Source: Caldisericota bacterium
Lineage (GTDB): Bacteria; CG03; B21-G15
Assembly (NCBI GenBank): GCA_003650255.1
Contig: QMOP01000036.1
Coordinates: 1 to 9,566, forward strand
Reading direction: 5' to 3'
DNA: 9,566 bases
Positions 1 through 8,394 of the stretch are shown here, piece after piece; the stretch's first letter is position 1; the number at the start of each line of letters is the position of its first letter. The notes under the pieces were generated by a model. The model worked only from the letters and a program-made list of their open reading frames with translations. It was not told the origin of the DNA and ran no database searches. A program made the position numbers and the translations under genes.

Positions 1-3000
1 ATATCTGTTTAACTTTTGAGCAACAAGAAAATATCTCAAAGCAGGAATTCTTCCTAACTTCGGGTCCTTCGTCAGCCACCTCCCTATTTCAGGGTCATAA
101 TACCTTGCTCCAAAATAATATAATCCTGAATCTTTATCCCTTTCTTTTCCTGTATAAGTATAGTCATTGCTTATATTTTCTGTCTGGGAAATTATATTCC
201 CAAAATCATCATATTCATATTTGTTTACTACATTTCCATTTATGTCTGTTATCCTCACAACAGACCCCAGCTCATCCTGATGATAGAAATATATACTGGA
301 AGAAGATACAATTTTGCGACTGATAATTCTCCTGCCTATTCCATAGGCATATAAGTCTGTCAGATTATCATTTCCATCATATTCACAGATAACTTTTATA
401 CCGTCCCAGAGGTATTTTTTGGTTCCACTGGAATCTTTTTTCTCTATTCTTCTTCCATAGGGATCATATTTGAATGTGTTTATTGTTGCATCAGGATAAG
501 TTATTTTTATCAATTGATTGCGGTAATCATATTCAAATGAAGTCGTCTGTGTGCCAATGGTTTTTGAGGTCATATTACCATTGTTATCGTAACCAAATGA
601 TGTCCCGTCAACTGAAAGCAAACGGTTATCAGCATTGTAGGTGTAGGATTTTGATCCGTTTAAATCAGTAAAAGTGGTTCTATTACCTGCTCCATCGTAG
701 GTATATTCATGACTAATAAGTATATTACCCTGACTATCTTTTTTCACCGCTTTTTTCAGACGATATAGACTATCATAATTATACTCCCATTTTTCTCCGT
801 TGTCAAATGTTTTGGTTAATATATTTCCTGTAACATCATAAGTATAGGTTGAACGATATATTGTTGAAGTGTTTACTCTGTATTCAAGAGAAATAAGACG
901 GTTTAAAGAATCATATTCAAAATTTGCCTGTACTCCATTAGCATATTTTAACTCTGTAATTCTTCCTACAGCATTATATGTGTAGGTGGAAACATTGCCA
1001 GCGAAATCAGTTATAGTGGATATACGATTTAAGGGATCGTAGGTGTATTTTACTGTTGAAGAATCAGGATATACAATCTGTGTACGATTACCTGTACTAT
1101 CATAACTATATTTAACTACCTTGTTTCCTGGATAGACTATCTGAGTTACCCGATCAAGTCGGTCATAGGTATAGGAAATTGTCCCATTAGAATCTGTAAC
1201 GGAAATACGACGACCTTTATTATCATAGGTGTAGGAAATTGTGGTGTTGTCTGGGAATGTTTTCTGTATTAGCCAATCATTATCATTGTAGGTAAAATTG
1301 ACTGTGTTCCCATTAGGATCAGTGCGGGAAATTAAATTCCCCAGTTCATCATAGGTAAATGTCTTTTGATTCCCAAGGGGATCTGTTTTACATGTAAGAA
1401 GATACCTAAGCTGATAATTATGTCTCAATTTGTTCAATTTGACAGTTATATTCAATGCTTTTTCATATTCATAGGTGGTAGCATTTCCATTGGCGTCGAT
1501 AACTTTTATCAGATTGCCCACACTGTCATATTCATATTGAGTTATATTATTCAAAGCATCTGTAACTTTTATCAGACGATTTAAAGCATCATAGGTATAT
1601 GTAGTAATATTTCCATTCGGATCAGTAATTTTTATTAAGTTGCCTCCAGCGTCATACTCATACTGAATAACATTATTCTGAGCATCGGTGATCTTTATAA
1701 GCCGTCCCAAAAGATCGTATTCATAAGTTGTTGTGCGATTAAGCGCATCAGTAACTGCTGTTAAATTTCCTACTTCATCATAAGCAAATTCAGTGGAATT
1801 ACCCAGGGGGTCGGTTATACGGGTAACATATCCATAAGAATTATAGGAAAAAGTTGTGGTGTAACCACGAGAATTAGTTATAGCTATTACTTCGCCATAG
1901 GAATTATAAGTAAATGTACTCTTATGATTTTCTGGGTCTGTAACTTCGATAAGATTTCCACGAGAATCATAAGTGTAAGTAGTGGTGCTGCCAACTGGAT
2001 CGTAATATGCAGTAGGTCTGTTGTAAGTGTTTTCATAAGTCCATCTGTACTCATTTCCCATTGGTAAAACTGCTCGAATACAGTTGCCATAATTATCGTA
2101 AAAATAATGCATGGTTCTAAGATCTGTACCATTCTTTCTGGCAATAATTTTAATGATATTTCCATCTGTATCATACTGGTATAATGTTTCAAGTCCAGAT
2201 GGATCGGTTATTTTCACCACCATACCCTTGACTGGATCATATGTATAGATTTCAGTATTGCCATTGGGCCAAGTAAATTTGGTTTCACGATATTTTTTAG
2301 CATTTTCTGAGACGCCTTCAGAAACATCCAGAAAGGGAGAGGGAACTGTATAAGTAGAATAAGAAACTGTAATAGTATTACCTAGTGGGTCTGTAGAAGA
2401 CGTCTGACGATGCTGGTCATCATATGTAAATTGCCAGCTATATCCCCTCTTATTGGTTAATTTAATCAAATCCCCAGCGAAATTATACTCATAGGTAACA
2501 TAGTTCCCAAGAGGATCCACAACTTTAACTAATTTCCCATCGGAAAGATAATATTTCCAAGTCCGGTTGATGTTATCGGTTATTTCTACATAATCACTCC
2601 CATAAGTGAAAGTTAGTTGGCGACCAGAAGCGTCTGTCACTGAAACAAGTTTATTGTCTGGAGAATCGTATTCAGTATTATTATACTGAAAAGTTATCTT
2701 ATTACCGTTTCTGTCTTCGATACTTAATATTTTCGCCACTGGTTGTTTGCGCCAAGGAGCACTGTCAGCCCCTTTAATTCTCGTTGTACTTCCTTTAAAT
2801 ACTGAAAAATGGTATTTTGTTCCATCTTTTTTTCGCCATGTGATCGTATTATCAGCGTTTTTTATAACTTTGGAATGCTCTGCTCCTAATGATTCCAATC
2901 TGGTATTAGCTTGGCGAAGTCTATTAGGTATTCCCCAGAAAGAAAACTCATTTTCTGGATTGGATATTTCCTCTCCGTTAGCAAGAAGAGACATAATTTC

Positions 3001-3507
3001 CTCTACAGAAGGATTATCGATGTTTGGCGCCCAAAAATAATCTTTCTCTTTATTAAAAACAGCTATAAATCCATCTGGCATTTTTATTTCTATGGAAATT
3101 AAAATGCGTGGATATATTTCATAGGATTTACCATCAGAATATCTTTTCATATCCACAGGAACCCCAGAAGGAGCAATATTTAATTTAGCTTGAATATTCA
3201 AATTATGATCCCAATTTCCCAGTATAGAGCTTTCTCCCCATCCACTCTTATAAATTCTTTGAAAAACCAAAGGAAAACCTCTACCAGGAATGAAAATATC
3301 TGTAACACTGAATAAAGAACTTCCAGAATAAATATGTACCGGATCACCTCCACCTTGGTTAGGCCCTCCTTGGCCTCCACTCCCTCCTTCGGGGTTGCAA
3401 GCGTAGATATAGTCGCCTCCGATAAAAACAAAACAGAATGTACATAAAGTTATCGCCGTAATGATAAGACGTAAAAATCGGAATCGAGGATTTGACCAAA
3501 AACTCAT
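1..3507 (-). CDS. RHS/YD-repeat protein, 5' part only (1,169 codons, runs off the window at base 1)
   Basis: The frame is open from the ATG at 3507 to base 1 with no stop, so the 3' end is outside the window. Residues about 8-36 are a basic-hydrophobic export signal ending IYA|C37, compatible with signal peptidase I or a weak lipobox. Residues 41-54 are Gly-rich. Residues 54-110 (GGDPVHIYSG, then IPGRGFPLVFQRIYKS) resemble the DUF6531 domain at the front of many RHS proteins. From about residue 290 to 1060 run roughly three dozen 20-22-residue YD repeats (pattern Y-x-YD-xxGNL-hK-hTDPxGN). From about 1072 the RHS-associated core follows: YHQDELGSVVRITD, YTGKERDKDSGLYYFGARYYDPEIGRWLTKDP in two pieces, with DP at about 1148. 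RHS proteins form a hollow beta-cocoon that often encloses a C-terminal toxin. That region is missing here, so toxin versus structural role is open. It follows the LTD-protein gene by 16 bp and is probably cotranscribed with it. Family call is firm; function is not. Confidence 0.93.
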   Translation of the reverse strand, partial: MSFWSNPRFRFLRLIITAITLCTFCFVFIGGDYIYACNPEGGSGGQGGPNQGGGDPVHIYSGSSLFSVTDIFIPGRGFPLVFQRIYKSGWGESSILGNWDHNLNIQAKLNIAPSGVPVDMKRYSDGKSYEIYPRILISIEIKMPDGFIAVFNKEKDYFWAPNIDNPSVEEIMSLLANGEEISNPENEFSFWGIPNRLRQANTRLESLGAEHSKVIKNADNTITWRKKDGTKYHFSVFKGSTTRIKGADSAPWRKQPVAKILSIEDRNGNKITFQYNNTEYDSPDNKLVSVTDASGRQLTFTYGSDYVEITDNINRTWKYYLSDGKLVKVVDPLGNYVTYEYNFAGDLIKLTNKRGYSWQFTYDDQHRQTSSTDPLGNTITVSYSTYTVPSPFLDVSEGVSENAKKYRETKFTWPNGNTEIYTYDPVKGMVVKITDPSGLETLYQYDTDGNIIKIIARKNGTDLRTMHYFYDNYGNCIRAVLPMGNEYRWTYENTYNRPTAYYDPVGSTTTYTYDSRGNLIEVTDPENHKSTFTYNSYGEVIAITNSRGYTTTFSYNSYGYVTRITDPLGNSTEFAYDEVGNLTAVTDALNRTTTYEYDLLGRLIKITDAQNNVIQYEYDAGGNLIKITDPNGNITTYTYDALNRLIKVTDALNNITQYEYDSVGNLIKVIDANGNATTYEYEKALNITVKLNKLRHNYQLRYLLTCKTDPLGNQKTFTYDELGNLISRTDPNGNTVNFTYNDNDWLIQKTFPDNTTISYTYDNKGRRISVTDSNGTISYTYDRLDRVTQIVYPGNKVVKYSYDSTGNRTQIVYPDSSTVKYTYDPLNRISTITDFAGNVSTYTYNAVGRITELKYANGVQANFEYDSLNRLISLEYRVNTSTIYRSTYTYDVTGNILTKTFDNGEKWEYNYDSLYRLKKAVKKDSQGNILISHEYTYDGAGNRTTFTDLNGSKSYTYNADNRLLSVDGTSFGYDNNGNMTSKTIGTQTTSFEYDYRNQLIKITYPDATINTFKYDPYGRRIEKKDSSGTKKYLWDGIKVICEYDGNDNLTDLYAYGIGRRIISRKIVSSSSIYFYHQDELGSVVRITDINGNVVNKYEYDDFGNIISQTENISNDYTYTGKERDKDSGLYYFGARYYDPEIGRWLTKDPKLGRIPALRYFLVAQKLNRY
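1393..1461 (-). other. Non-YD insertion of about 17 residues breaking the RHS repeat register
   Basis: Between a TTYEYE at residue 682 and the TDPLGN at 708-713 the spacing to the next YD is 38 residues instead of 21. The extra segment (KALNITVKLNKLRHNYQ and neighbours) lacks the repeat's Gly-Asn and Thr-Asp signature, and is basic and Leu/Asn-rich. The frame stays open and normal repeats resume in the same frame, so the net change is a multiple of three (about 51 bp). It could be a loop extruded from the beta-cocoon, a remnant of recombination between repeats, or compensating frameshifts. I do not recognise it as a domain. Confidence 0.6.
1501..1740 (-). repeat. 63-bp YD repeats with a 126-bp two-unit super-period inside the RHS gene
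   Basis: The YD units here are exactly 21 codons. Units alternate between a GNLIK type and an LNRLIK / LGRLIK type, so the closest DNA matches are two units apart. For example, the 48-bp stretches starting at 1525 and 1651 match at roughly three quarters of positions and lie exactly 126 bp apart. This implies growth by tandem duplication of a two-repeat block, followed by substitution. The rest of the array (about 330 to 2640) is the same repeat family but more diverged. Confidence 0.8.
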
Positions 3508-3510
3508 ATT

Positions 3511-3517
3511 ACCTCCT
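3511..3517 (-). promoter_or_regulatory. Ribosome binding site of the RHS gene
   Basis: AGGAGGT on the minus strand, with AAT between it and the ATG at 3507. It is a full anti-SD match in the 16-bp gap after the upstream stop codon. It fixes the RHS start, and the lack of any terminator in the gap supports cotranscription with independent, strong translation initiation. Confidence 0.85.
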
Positions 3518-3523
3518 TTTCTA

Positions 3524-6500
3524 TTAATAACTTCTTAAAGCTATCTCCCGCGTGATACTCTGACTATCTACTTTTATTACTATCAGGTAGGTTCCATCAT
3601 CATACGGCTGATTATTTTCATCTTTACCATCCCATATGACTGAATATGAACCTGCCTCCTGCACTCCATCAAATAACGTCTCTATAAACTCACCTGTATC
3701 TTCTCTATACACCTTTATATTCACTGATGCCGACCCCGAAATTGAATAATAGAGTGAAATTTTTTCTCCATTTTCTGGATTAAAAGCAGATCTAGTGGAA
3801 ATATTTACATCATAGAGATAAACAGGATTTATTGTTGCTAAAATATGTCCTTCCGGCTTATCCAAAAATACAGTATAAATATTCTGATACTCATTCAAAT
3901 CTATTAATTGTCCTAAAGAATTTCTGCCATCCCAAAGTATGAGAGCCGACTCTGTAACGATTTTATTTTCTGACAGCTTATTTAATATATTGTGATCTGA
4001 ATCTTCTATATTTATAGAAACTACAACCGGTTTGGAAAAAGAAACTTCTAGAATACCGACTTCTCCTTTTGCTGCTTCAAAATAATCTCCCATATAACCA
4101 ATTATCCCCCCATAATCAAACCAAGCTCTATCATCGGTATTATGAGTACAAACAATAGAACCATTGGTTCCAATAATTTCAACTGTATTTATACCCAGAA
4201 CAATTTCCCCATTCTCATCTTTACCATCCCAGACCTGAGAGTAGGTACCAGAGGAATATTTTATATCTATAAAAGACCTCACCAAAACTCCTGAGGAATT
4301 GTATATCTTTATCTCCACAGTGGTAGTATCAGATTCCATATCATATTCCCAGACAAGATCATAGGTAATGGTCGCTGTACTTCCTCTTACAGGATTAAAT
4401 ATTTCCGGAGCAATTATGACATTTCTAATCATATGAGAAGAGTTTTTCGCCTTGGGAGTTCCGCCTTTGATATTAGAATGTAACCAATTACTTTGTTCAC
4501 TGGAAGGTCCCGAAGGCATCAATCTTTCCAGTGAATTATTATTAGGACCAGTAAAATTATGAGCTCCCCAATGAGATGAATAAGGAACTTCATCAACAAC
4601 AATTCCTTCAGTATCTTTAATAATAACTGAATCGCTCACGCTTGCCAGAATATTACTAAATTGGATATCCTGTCCTTGAGAATCTAACCCATAAACCAAA
4701 TCAACATTTCCTCCAGCAGCTGAGGAGCTATATCCTAGTACAAAGTAACCATAACCTGGGATAATAGTTCCTTCAGGAATTACATAGGTTGCATTCAAAT
4801 TGGAAAATGTCCAGGAAGAAATATCCAGTGCAGTAGAAGTAGCGTTATAAAGCTCTACCCATTCATAGTCAGGCTCTGGTTGTGCGGGATCATACATAAT
4901 TTCATTTATAACCAGAGCATAGGGATTCTGAACAACTGTAATCTGATACGGAGAAGTCGCAGCAGCAGTCAATGGAGCAGTAGCGATGTTATTGTAATCA
5001 TCCATTGCCCAAATGTAGTACTCTACTCCGTCCATGGTAACATCTTCGGATGGGATGGTTCCACTATACTCATCTAAAGTTCCTGTCATTTGAACCTCGG
5101 TGTAGGACGTTGTTCCTCCAGTGCGCCGATAGTAAAGCTTTACATTTCCAGTATACCATGGCTGGTTATCTGTTACTTTAGCATGTATATGAATCGGCTG
5201 ACCTGCATAAGCTTTGCTAATGGGTGTATGTTCTATAACTGGAGGAATTGTATCAGTATTGTTCGGGGCCCCGGGTGTTCCTCCTTGGTCCAAACTTTGT
5301 CCCCAGTTAGTTCGCTCTTGAGAGGATGCGTCCATGTCTTTACGCTGAAGTGTAAAATTATCTGAACCTGTACCATTAGCAGCTCCCCAGTCAGAAGTAT
5401 AAGCAACAATATCTACTATATCACCCTGTTTATTTTTGATTATCACTTCATCATCAGTATTAGCCAAAGAGAGACTTTCTCCGGTAATCTCCCCATAAAC
5501 CAAATCTACACTACCATTAGCTGAATTCTGACTGTAACCCAGCACAAGATAACTATCTGGGTTAAGATATGTTTTCTGAGGGAAAATATAACTTCCTTCC
5601 CCATCACTAAATGTACAAGAAGATAAATCTACTGTGCTGTCTGACCGGTTATAAATTTCAATCCACTCTTCATCAGGTTCTATGCCACCGGGATCATACA
5701 TTATTTCACTAATAACAATAGCTCCATCTGGTGGAATAAGGTCAGGAGGGACAGCAGATACCTCGGTAGAATATTCACTTTCGAGTTCGGTGTTATCAAC
5801 AGCGGTTACAACATAGTAATAAGTGTTCCCTGTTACCAAGCCTGTATCATGATAAGTAGTAGAAAGCAGCAAAGAAGTATTTAGTTTTGTATAATTTACA
5901 CCACTAAGAGTTGAACGATATATATTATAACCTGCCAAATCGGGTTCTGTATTAGAATCCCAAGAGAGGTCAACTGTCTGATAGGAAACCGACGCTTTTA
6001 AATTAAGTGGAGCAGACGGAGGGGAATTATATGCGGGGGCAAAAGGTGAGTTGGAAATAGTAGAAGTATTGGGAACTTCGTCTTGAGTTTTTATGGCAAA
6101 CCAATATGTAATCCCTGGCTTTAATCCTTCCACGATGTGTGTCTCCTTTTCTCCCGCGGATAAAGGAACCCAGTTATTAGGGTAATCCATTGCTAAATCA
6201 AATTGTGTATCCGTCTCTATAATTCCTGTAGTTGAATACCTTACAATGTATGCTGATGCCTGACCAATACTACCATCGTCCCCGGGAGAAGTCCAAGAAA
6301 GAACTATCGTTCCTTCGGCTGTGCCAGTGACAGAAGAAAGATCTGTAATGGCCGCTGGAGGTGTAGTGTCATCGCTTACAACAAGTGAAGGCGATCCCGC
6401 CTCTATTTCTCCAACATTTGTGCCTGTCTCATCAGAAGAAATAATAAAAGTAACAACACCTGTATCTGCCTGGACAACTGCATTTCTATACTCAACATTT

Positions 6501-8332
6501 ATAATGTCACCATTAGACATATTACCTACAGGAAGGATTACCAATCGGCTAGATACTGTTACCCCATATCCTGAGGCAAAAGAATAAGTGGTGGTAACAT
6601 AACCAGCTGAATATGGATCTATTGTCTGGGGCAGTGTCCATCCTTGAGGAATCTCTATAGTTACCATATGACAAACATTATCATTATTGGGATTAGCAGC
6701 TGTATAAGTTATTGTCCAAGTGCCTGTAGTGTTAACAATTACTGTATCTGCAGGCGAAATAGAACCCTCACCCTGCCCCTGATAAGTAGTAGGTGGACTA
6801 TTTACCGCACCAATACTTAATGAGGTCCTATATGACCAATCAAATTTTGAATCATTATCCGTGGAATACTGATCCCGAGCAAGCCCCCTATCACTGGTAT
6901 AGCAACCACGAGAATTAACACAGTCAAATTGAATTGGGGTAGCTCCTATTTTTGTCCATTGTCCAGCATTTACAGCGGCATTTATTCCCGCTCTGTAATC
7001 TTCTGTAAGAGAAACTTGATCCTGATTGGCCCAAGCAACAAAATCAACTATTTTTCCAGACTGATATGCTCCATTAGAAAATTTTAAACCTTCTATATTT
7101 CCTAAAAACAGTAAATTATCTGTCGCCGTTAAACCGGTATCCGTAGAATATATATTTATCACTTTATCTACACCGATCTCTGTTTCATCAGCGGAAGTAT
7201 TGTTCAATCTTAAAACAATATAAGTACCCGCAGGAAAAACTCCTGCCCAATCACCTGTGGTAGGAAAGGTTTTTATTAATTCTGATCCTTGAGCATTAGC
7301 GTTTTCATAAACTTTGGCACCGGCACAATTTGCTTCTTTCTTTACATAAATTTCTATGATATCGCTCCCATTACTCTCCGAGGGAGCAATCTCATTAAAT
7401 AAAACTGCATCTGAATACTGAGCAATAGATGAAGGACTATTAGAAATTCCGGATTCATTATTTGCTTCATCTTTAGATTTAATAGCAAAATAATACGTTA
7501 TCCCAGGAGTCAACCCGGTAATAGTGTGCCACTCAATAATTCCAGCTGATTGTGGTACCCATGACTGTAAAAATACTGTAGAACTTTCCCAATTAGCAGA
7601 GGTAATCTGGTTTGTATTATATTTAATAGTATAAGAGGTAACCTGCCCTATTGACCCATCGTCCCCTGGTGCTGTCCAAGTTAAATTAATCTCTCCTTCT
7701 CCTATACCTGGGAGAGCAACTAAGTCAGTAATACTCGCAGGAGGTGTGCTGTCGGTAACACTATTTTTGGCCTTGGCAGTCCCATTAAGAGGATTTCCAT
7801 CAGCATCCTCACCATTAACGGTAATTCCATCATTATTAGCCCAATTTGAAGAAGCTGAACCATCCGATAGTGAATCGATTCTTTCCATGGTAATTTTATC
7901 AGTTCCATCACCTGCAAACCATCCAGAAGAACAATCTACCCGATCAATAATATTATCATTATTGTCCTTTAATAAAAGATCCTCCCCTCCATCTTCTAAT
8001 GCACCAGTATATATTTGATCCGCTGTAATATCCGAAACTGTACTATCATCTGTCCGTTCTAACAGGAAGTAGCCATAAGGCCCTATCTCTCCACTTAAAG
8101 TAATAGATGGGGTTCCATCTGCTGCTGATAGTGTCCAACCAGCAAGAGAAATAGTTGAACTTGTATTGTTAAAAAGTTCTATCCATTCATCATAAGAAGA
8201 AGCGTTGGTTCCCATCCATGCAATTTCATTGATGACAACATCTCTCAGGTTAGCGGCTAAAAGATCACTTCTAAACGAGAAGATGAAAATTGCACAACAA
8301 ATCAAAATTTTAATAAAGCTTATTCCTCTCAT
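3524..8332 (-). CDS. Secreted LTD/FN3/FlgD-like multidomain surface protein, 1,602 aa
   Basis: Residues 1-26 are a typical signal peptide (MRGIS, hydrophobic FIKILICCAIFIFSF, then LLAA|N). Modules in order: LTD 1 about 28-195 (INEIAWMG, YDEWIELFN); FN3 about 197-297 (GLTPGITYYFAI); a divergent LTD-like unit about 306-511 with three Cys; a beta-rich Ig-like unit about 512-655 (IEIPQGWTLP); FN3 about 657-767; FN3 about 770-864 (LAGYNIYRS); LTD about 868-1022 (ISEIMYDP, EEWIEIYN); Ig-like about 1027-1130; LTD about 1140-1298 (INEIMYDP, YEWVELYN); then three FlgD-like beta-sandwiches to the end, with WDGK/WDGR tryptophans at 1368, 1467 and 1567. No catalytic motif is visible. LTD, FN3 and FlgD-like modules are known as binding or scaffold domains on exported proteins, so an adhesive or envelope-structural role is inferred. 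An in-frame ATG at 8422 was rejected because it would place the operator and -10 box inside the gene. ATG 8332 has a strong SD and is followed at once by the signal peptide. It is likely the first gene of a two-gene operon with the RHS gene. Confidence 0.92.
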   Translation of the reverse strand: MRGISFIKILICCAIFIFSFRSDLLAANLRDVVINEIAWMGTNASSYDEWIELFNNTSSTISLAGWTLSAADGTPSITLSGEIGPYGYFLLERTDDSTVSDITADQIYTGALEDGGEDLLLKDNNDNIIDRVDCSSGWFAGDGTDKITMERIDSLSDGSASSNWANNDGITVNGEDADGNPLNGTAKAKNSVTDSTPPASITDLVALPGIGEGEINLTWTAPGDDGSIGQVTSYTIKYNTNQITSANWESSTVFLQSWVPQSAGIIEWHTITGLTPGITYYFAIKSKDEANNESGISNSPSSIAQYSDAVLFNEIAPSESNGSDIIEIYVKKEANCAGAKVYENANAQGSELIKTFPTTGDWAGVFPAGTYIVLRLNNTSADETEIGVDKVINIYSTDTGLTATDNLLFLGNIEGLKFSNGAYQSGKIVDFVAWANQDQVSLTEDYRAGINAAVNAGQWTKIGATPIQFDCVNSRGCYTSDRGLARDQYSTDNDSKFDWSYRTSLSIGAVNSPPTTYQGQGEGSISPADTVIVNTTGTWTITYTAANPNNDNVCHMVTIEIPQGWTLPQTIDPYSAGYVTTTYSFASGYGVTVSSRLVILPVGNMSNGDIINVEYRNAVVQADTGVVTFIISSDETGTNVGEIEAGSPSLVVSDDTTPPAAITDLSSVTGTAEGTIVLSWTSPGDDGSIGQASAYIVRYSTTGIIETDTQFDLAMDYPNNWVPLSAGEKETHIVEGLKPGITYWFAIKTQDEVPNTSTISNSPFAPAYNSPPSAPLNLKASVSYQTVDLSWDSNTEPDLAGYNIYRSTLSGVNYTKLNTSLLLSTTYHDTGLVTGNTYYYVVTAVDNTELESEYSTEVSAVPPDLIPPDGAIVISEIMYDPGGIEPDEEWIEIYNRSDSTVDLSSCTFSDGEGSYIFPQKTYLNPDSYLVLGYSQNSANGSVDLVYGEITGESLSLANTDDEVIIKNKQGDIVDIVAYTSDWGAANGTGSDNFTLQRKDMDASSQERTNWGQSLDQGGTPGAPNNTDTIPPVIEHTPISKAYAGQPIHIHAKVTDNQPWYTGNVKLYYRRTGGTTSYTEVQMTGTLDEYSGTIPSEDVTMDGVEYYIWAMDDYNNIATAPLTAAATSPYQITVVQNPYALVINEIMYDPAQPEPDYEWVELYNATSTALDISSWTFSNLNATYVIPEGTIIPGYGYFVLGYSSSAAGGNVDLVYGLDSQGQDIQFSNILASVSDSVIIKDTEGIVVDEVPYSSHWGAHNFTGPNNNSLERLMPSGPSSEQSNWLHSNIKGGTPKAKNSSHMIRNVIIAPEIFNPVRGSTATITYDLVWEYDMESDTTTVEIKIYNSSGVLVRSFIDIKYSSGTYSQVWDGKDENGEIVLGINTVEIIGTNGSIVCTHNTDDRAWFDYGGIIGYMGDYFEAAKGEVGILEVSFSKPVVVSINIEDSDHNILNKLSENKIVTESALILWDGRNSLGQLIDLNEYQNIYTVFLDKPEGHILATINPVYLYDVNISTRSAFNPENGEKISLYYSISGSASVNIKVYREDTGEFIETLFDGVQEAGSYSVIWDGKDENNQPYDDGTYLIVIKVDSQSITREIALRSY

Positions 8333-8335
8333 AAT

Positions 8336-8341
8336 CCCTCC
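8336..8341 (-). promoter_or_regulatory. Ribosome binding site deciding the start of the LTD/FN3 protein
   Basis: GGAGGG on the minus strand, followed by ATT and the ATG at 8332. Together with the signal peptide starting at this ATG, it argues for the 8332 start over the in-frame ATG 90 bases upstream, which overlaps the direct-repeat operator. Confidence 0.82.
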
Positions 8342-8383
8342 ATTATCTGAGATACAATTAGCACTAACATTTTTCCAAAAATT

Positions 8384-8389
8384 AATATA
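8384..8389 (-). promoter_or_regulatory. Probable -10 box of the activator-dependent operon promoter
   Basis: TATATT on the minus strand, 9 bp after the last CTTGATT core. No good -35 lies 16-18 bp upstream. That position is occupied by the direct repeats, as expected when a PhoB-type activator replaces -35 recognition. Transcription would start near 8377, giving a 5' UTR of about 45 nt to the ATG at 8332. Confidence 0.55.
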
Positions 8390-8394
8390 GCGCG

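Noticed and set aside
1887..2192. 101-codon minus-strand frame and other short frames overlapping the RHS and LTD genes on both strands
   Set aside because: They lie in alternative frames of long, domain-supported genes and show no signal, SD or family motif. They are shadows.
330..2640. CRISPR array, suggested by many short similar units at regular spacing
   Set aside because: The units are contiguous 60-66-bp coding repeats with no constant repeat/unique spacer pattern, and they translate to YD repeats.
1..3507. Left 3.5 kb looking like non-coding DNA or a pseudogene because only short closed frames occur in it
   Set aside because: The minus-strand frame from ATG 3507 is open all the way to base 1, with RHS repeats throughout and 3,507 divisible by three. 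It is a gene cut by the window, not a broken one.
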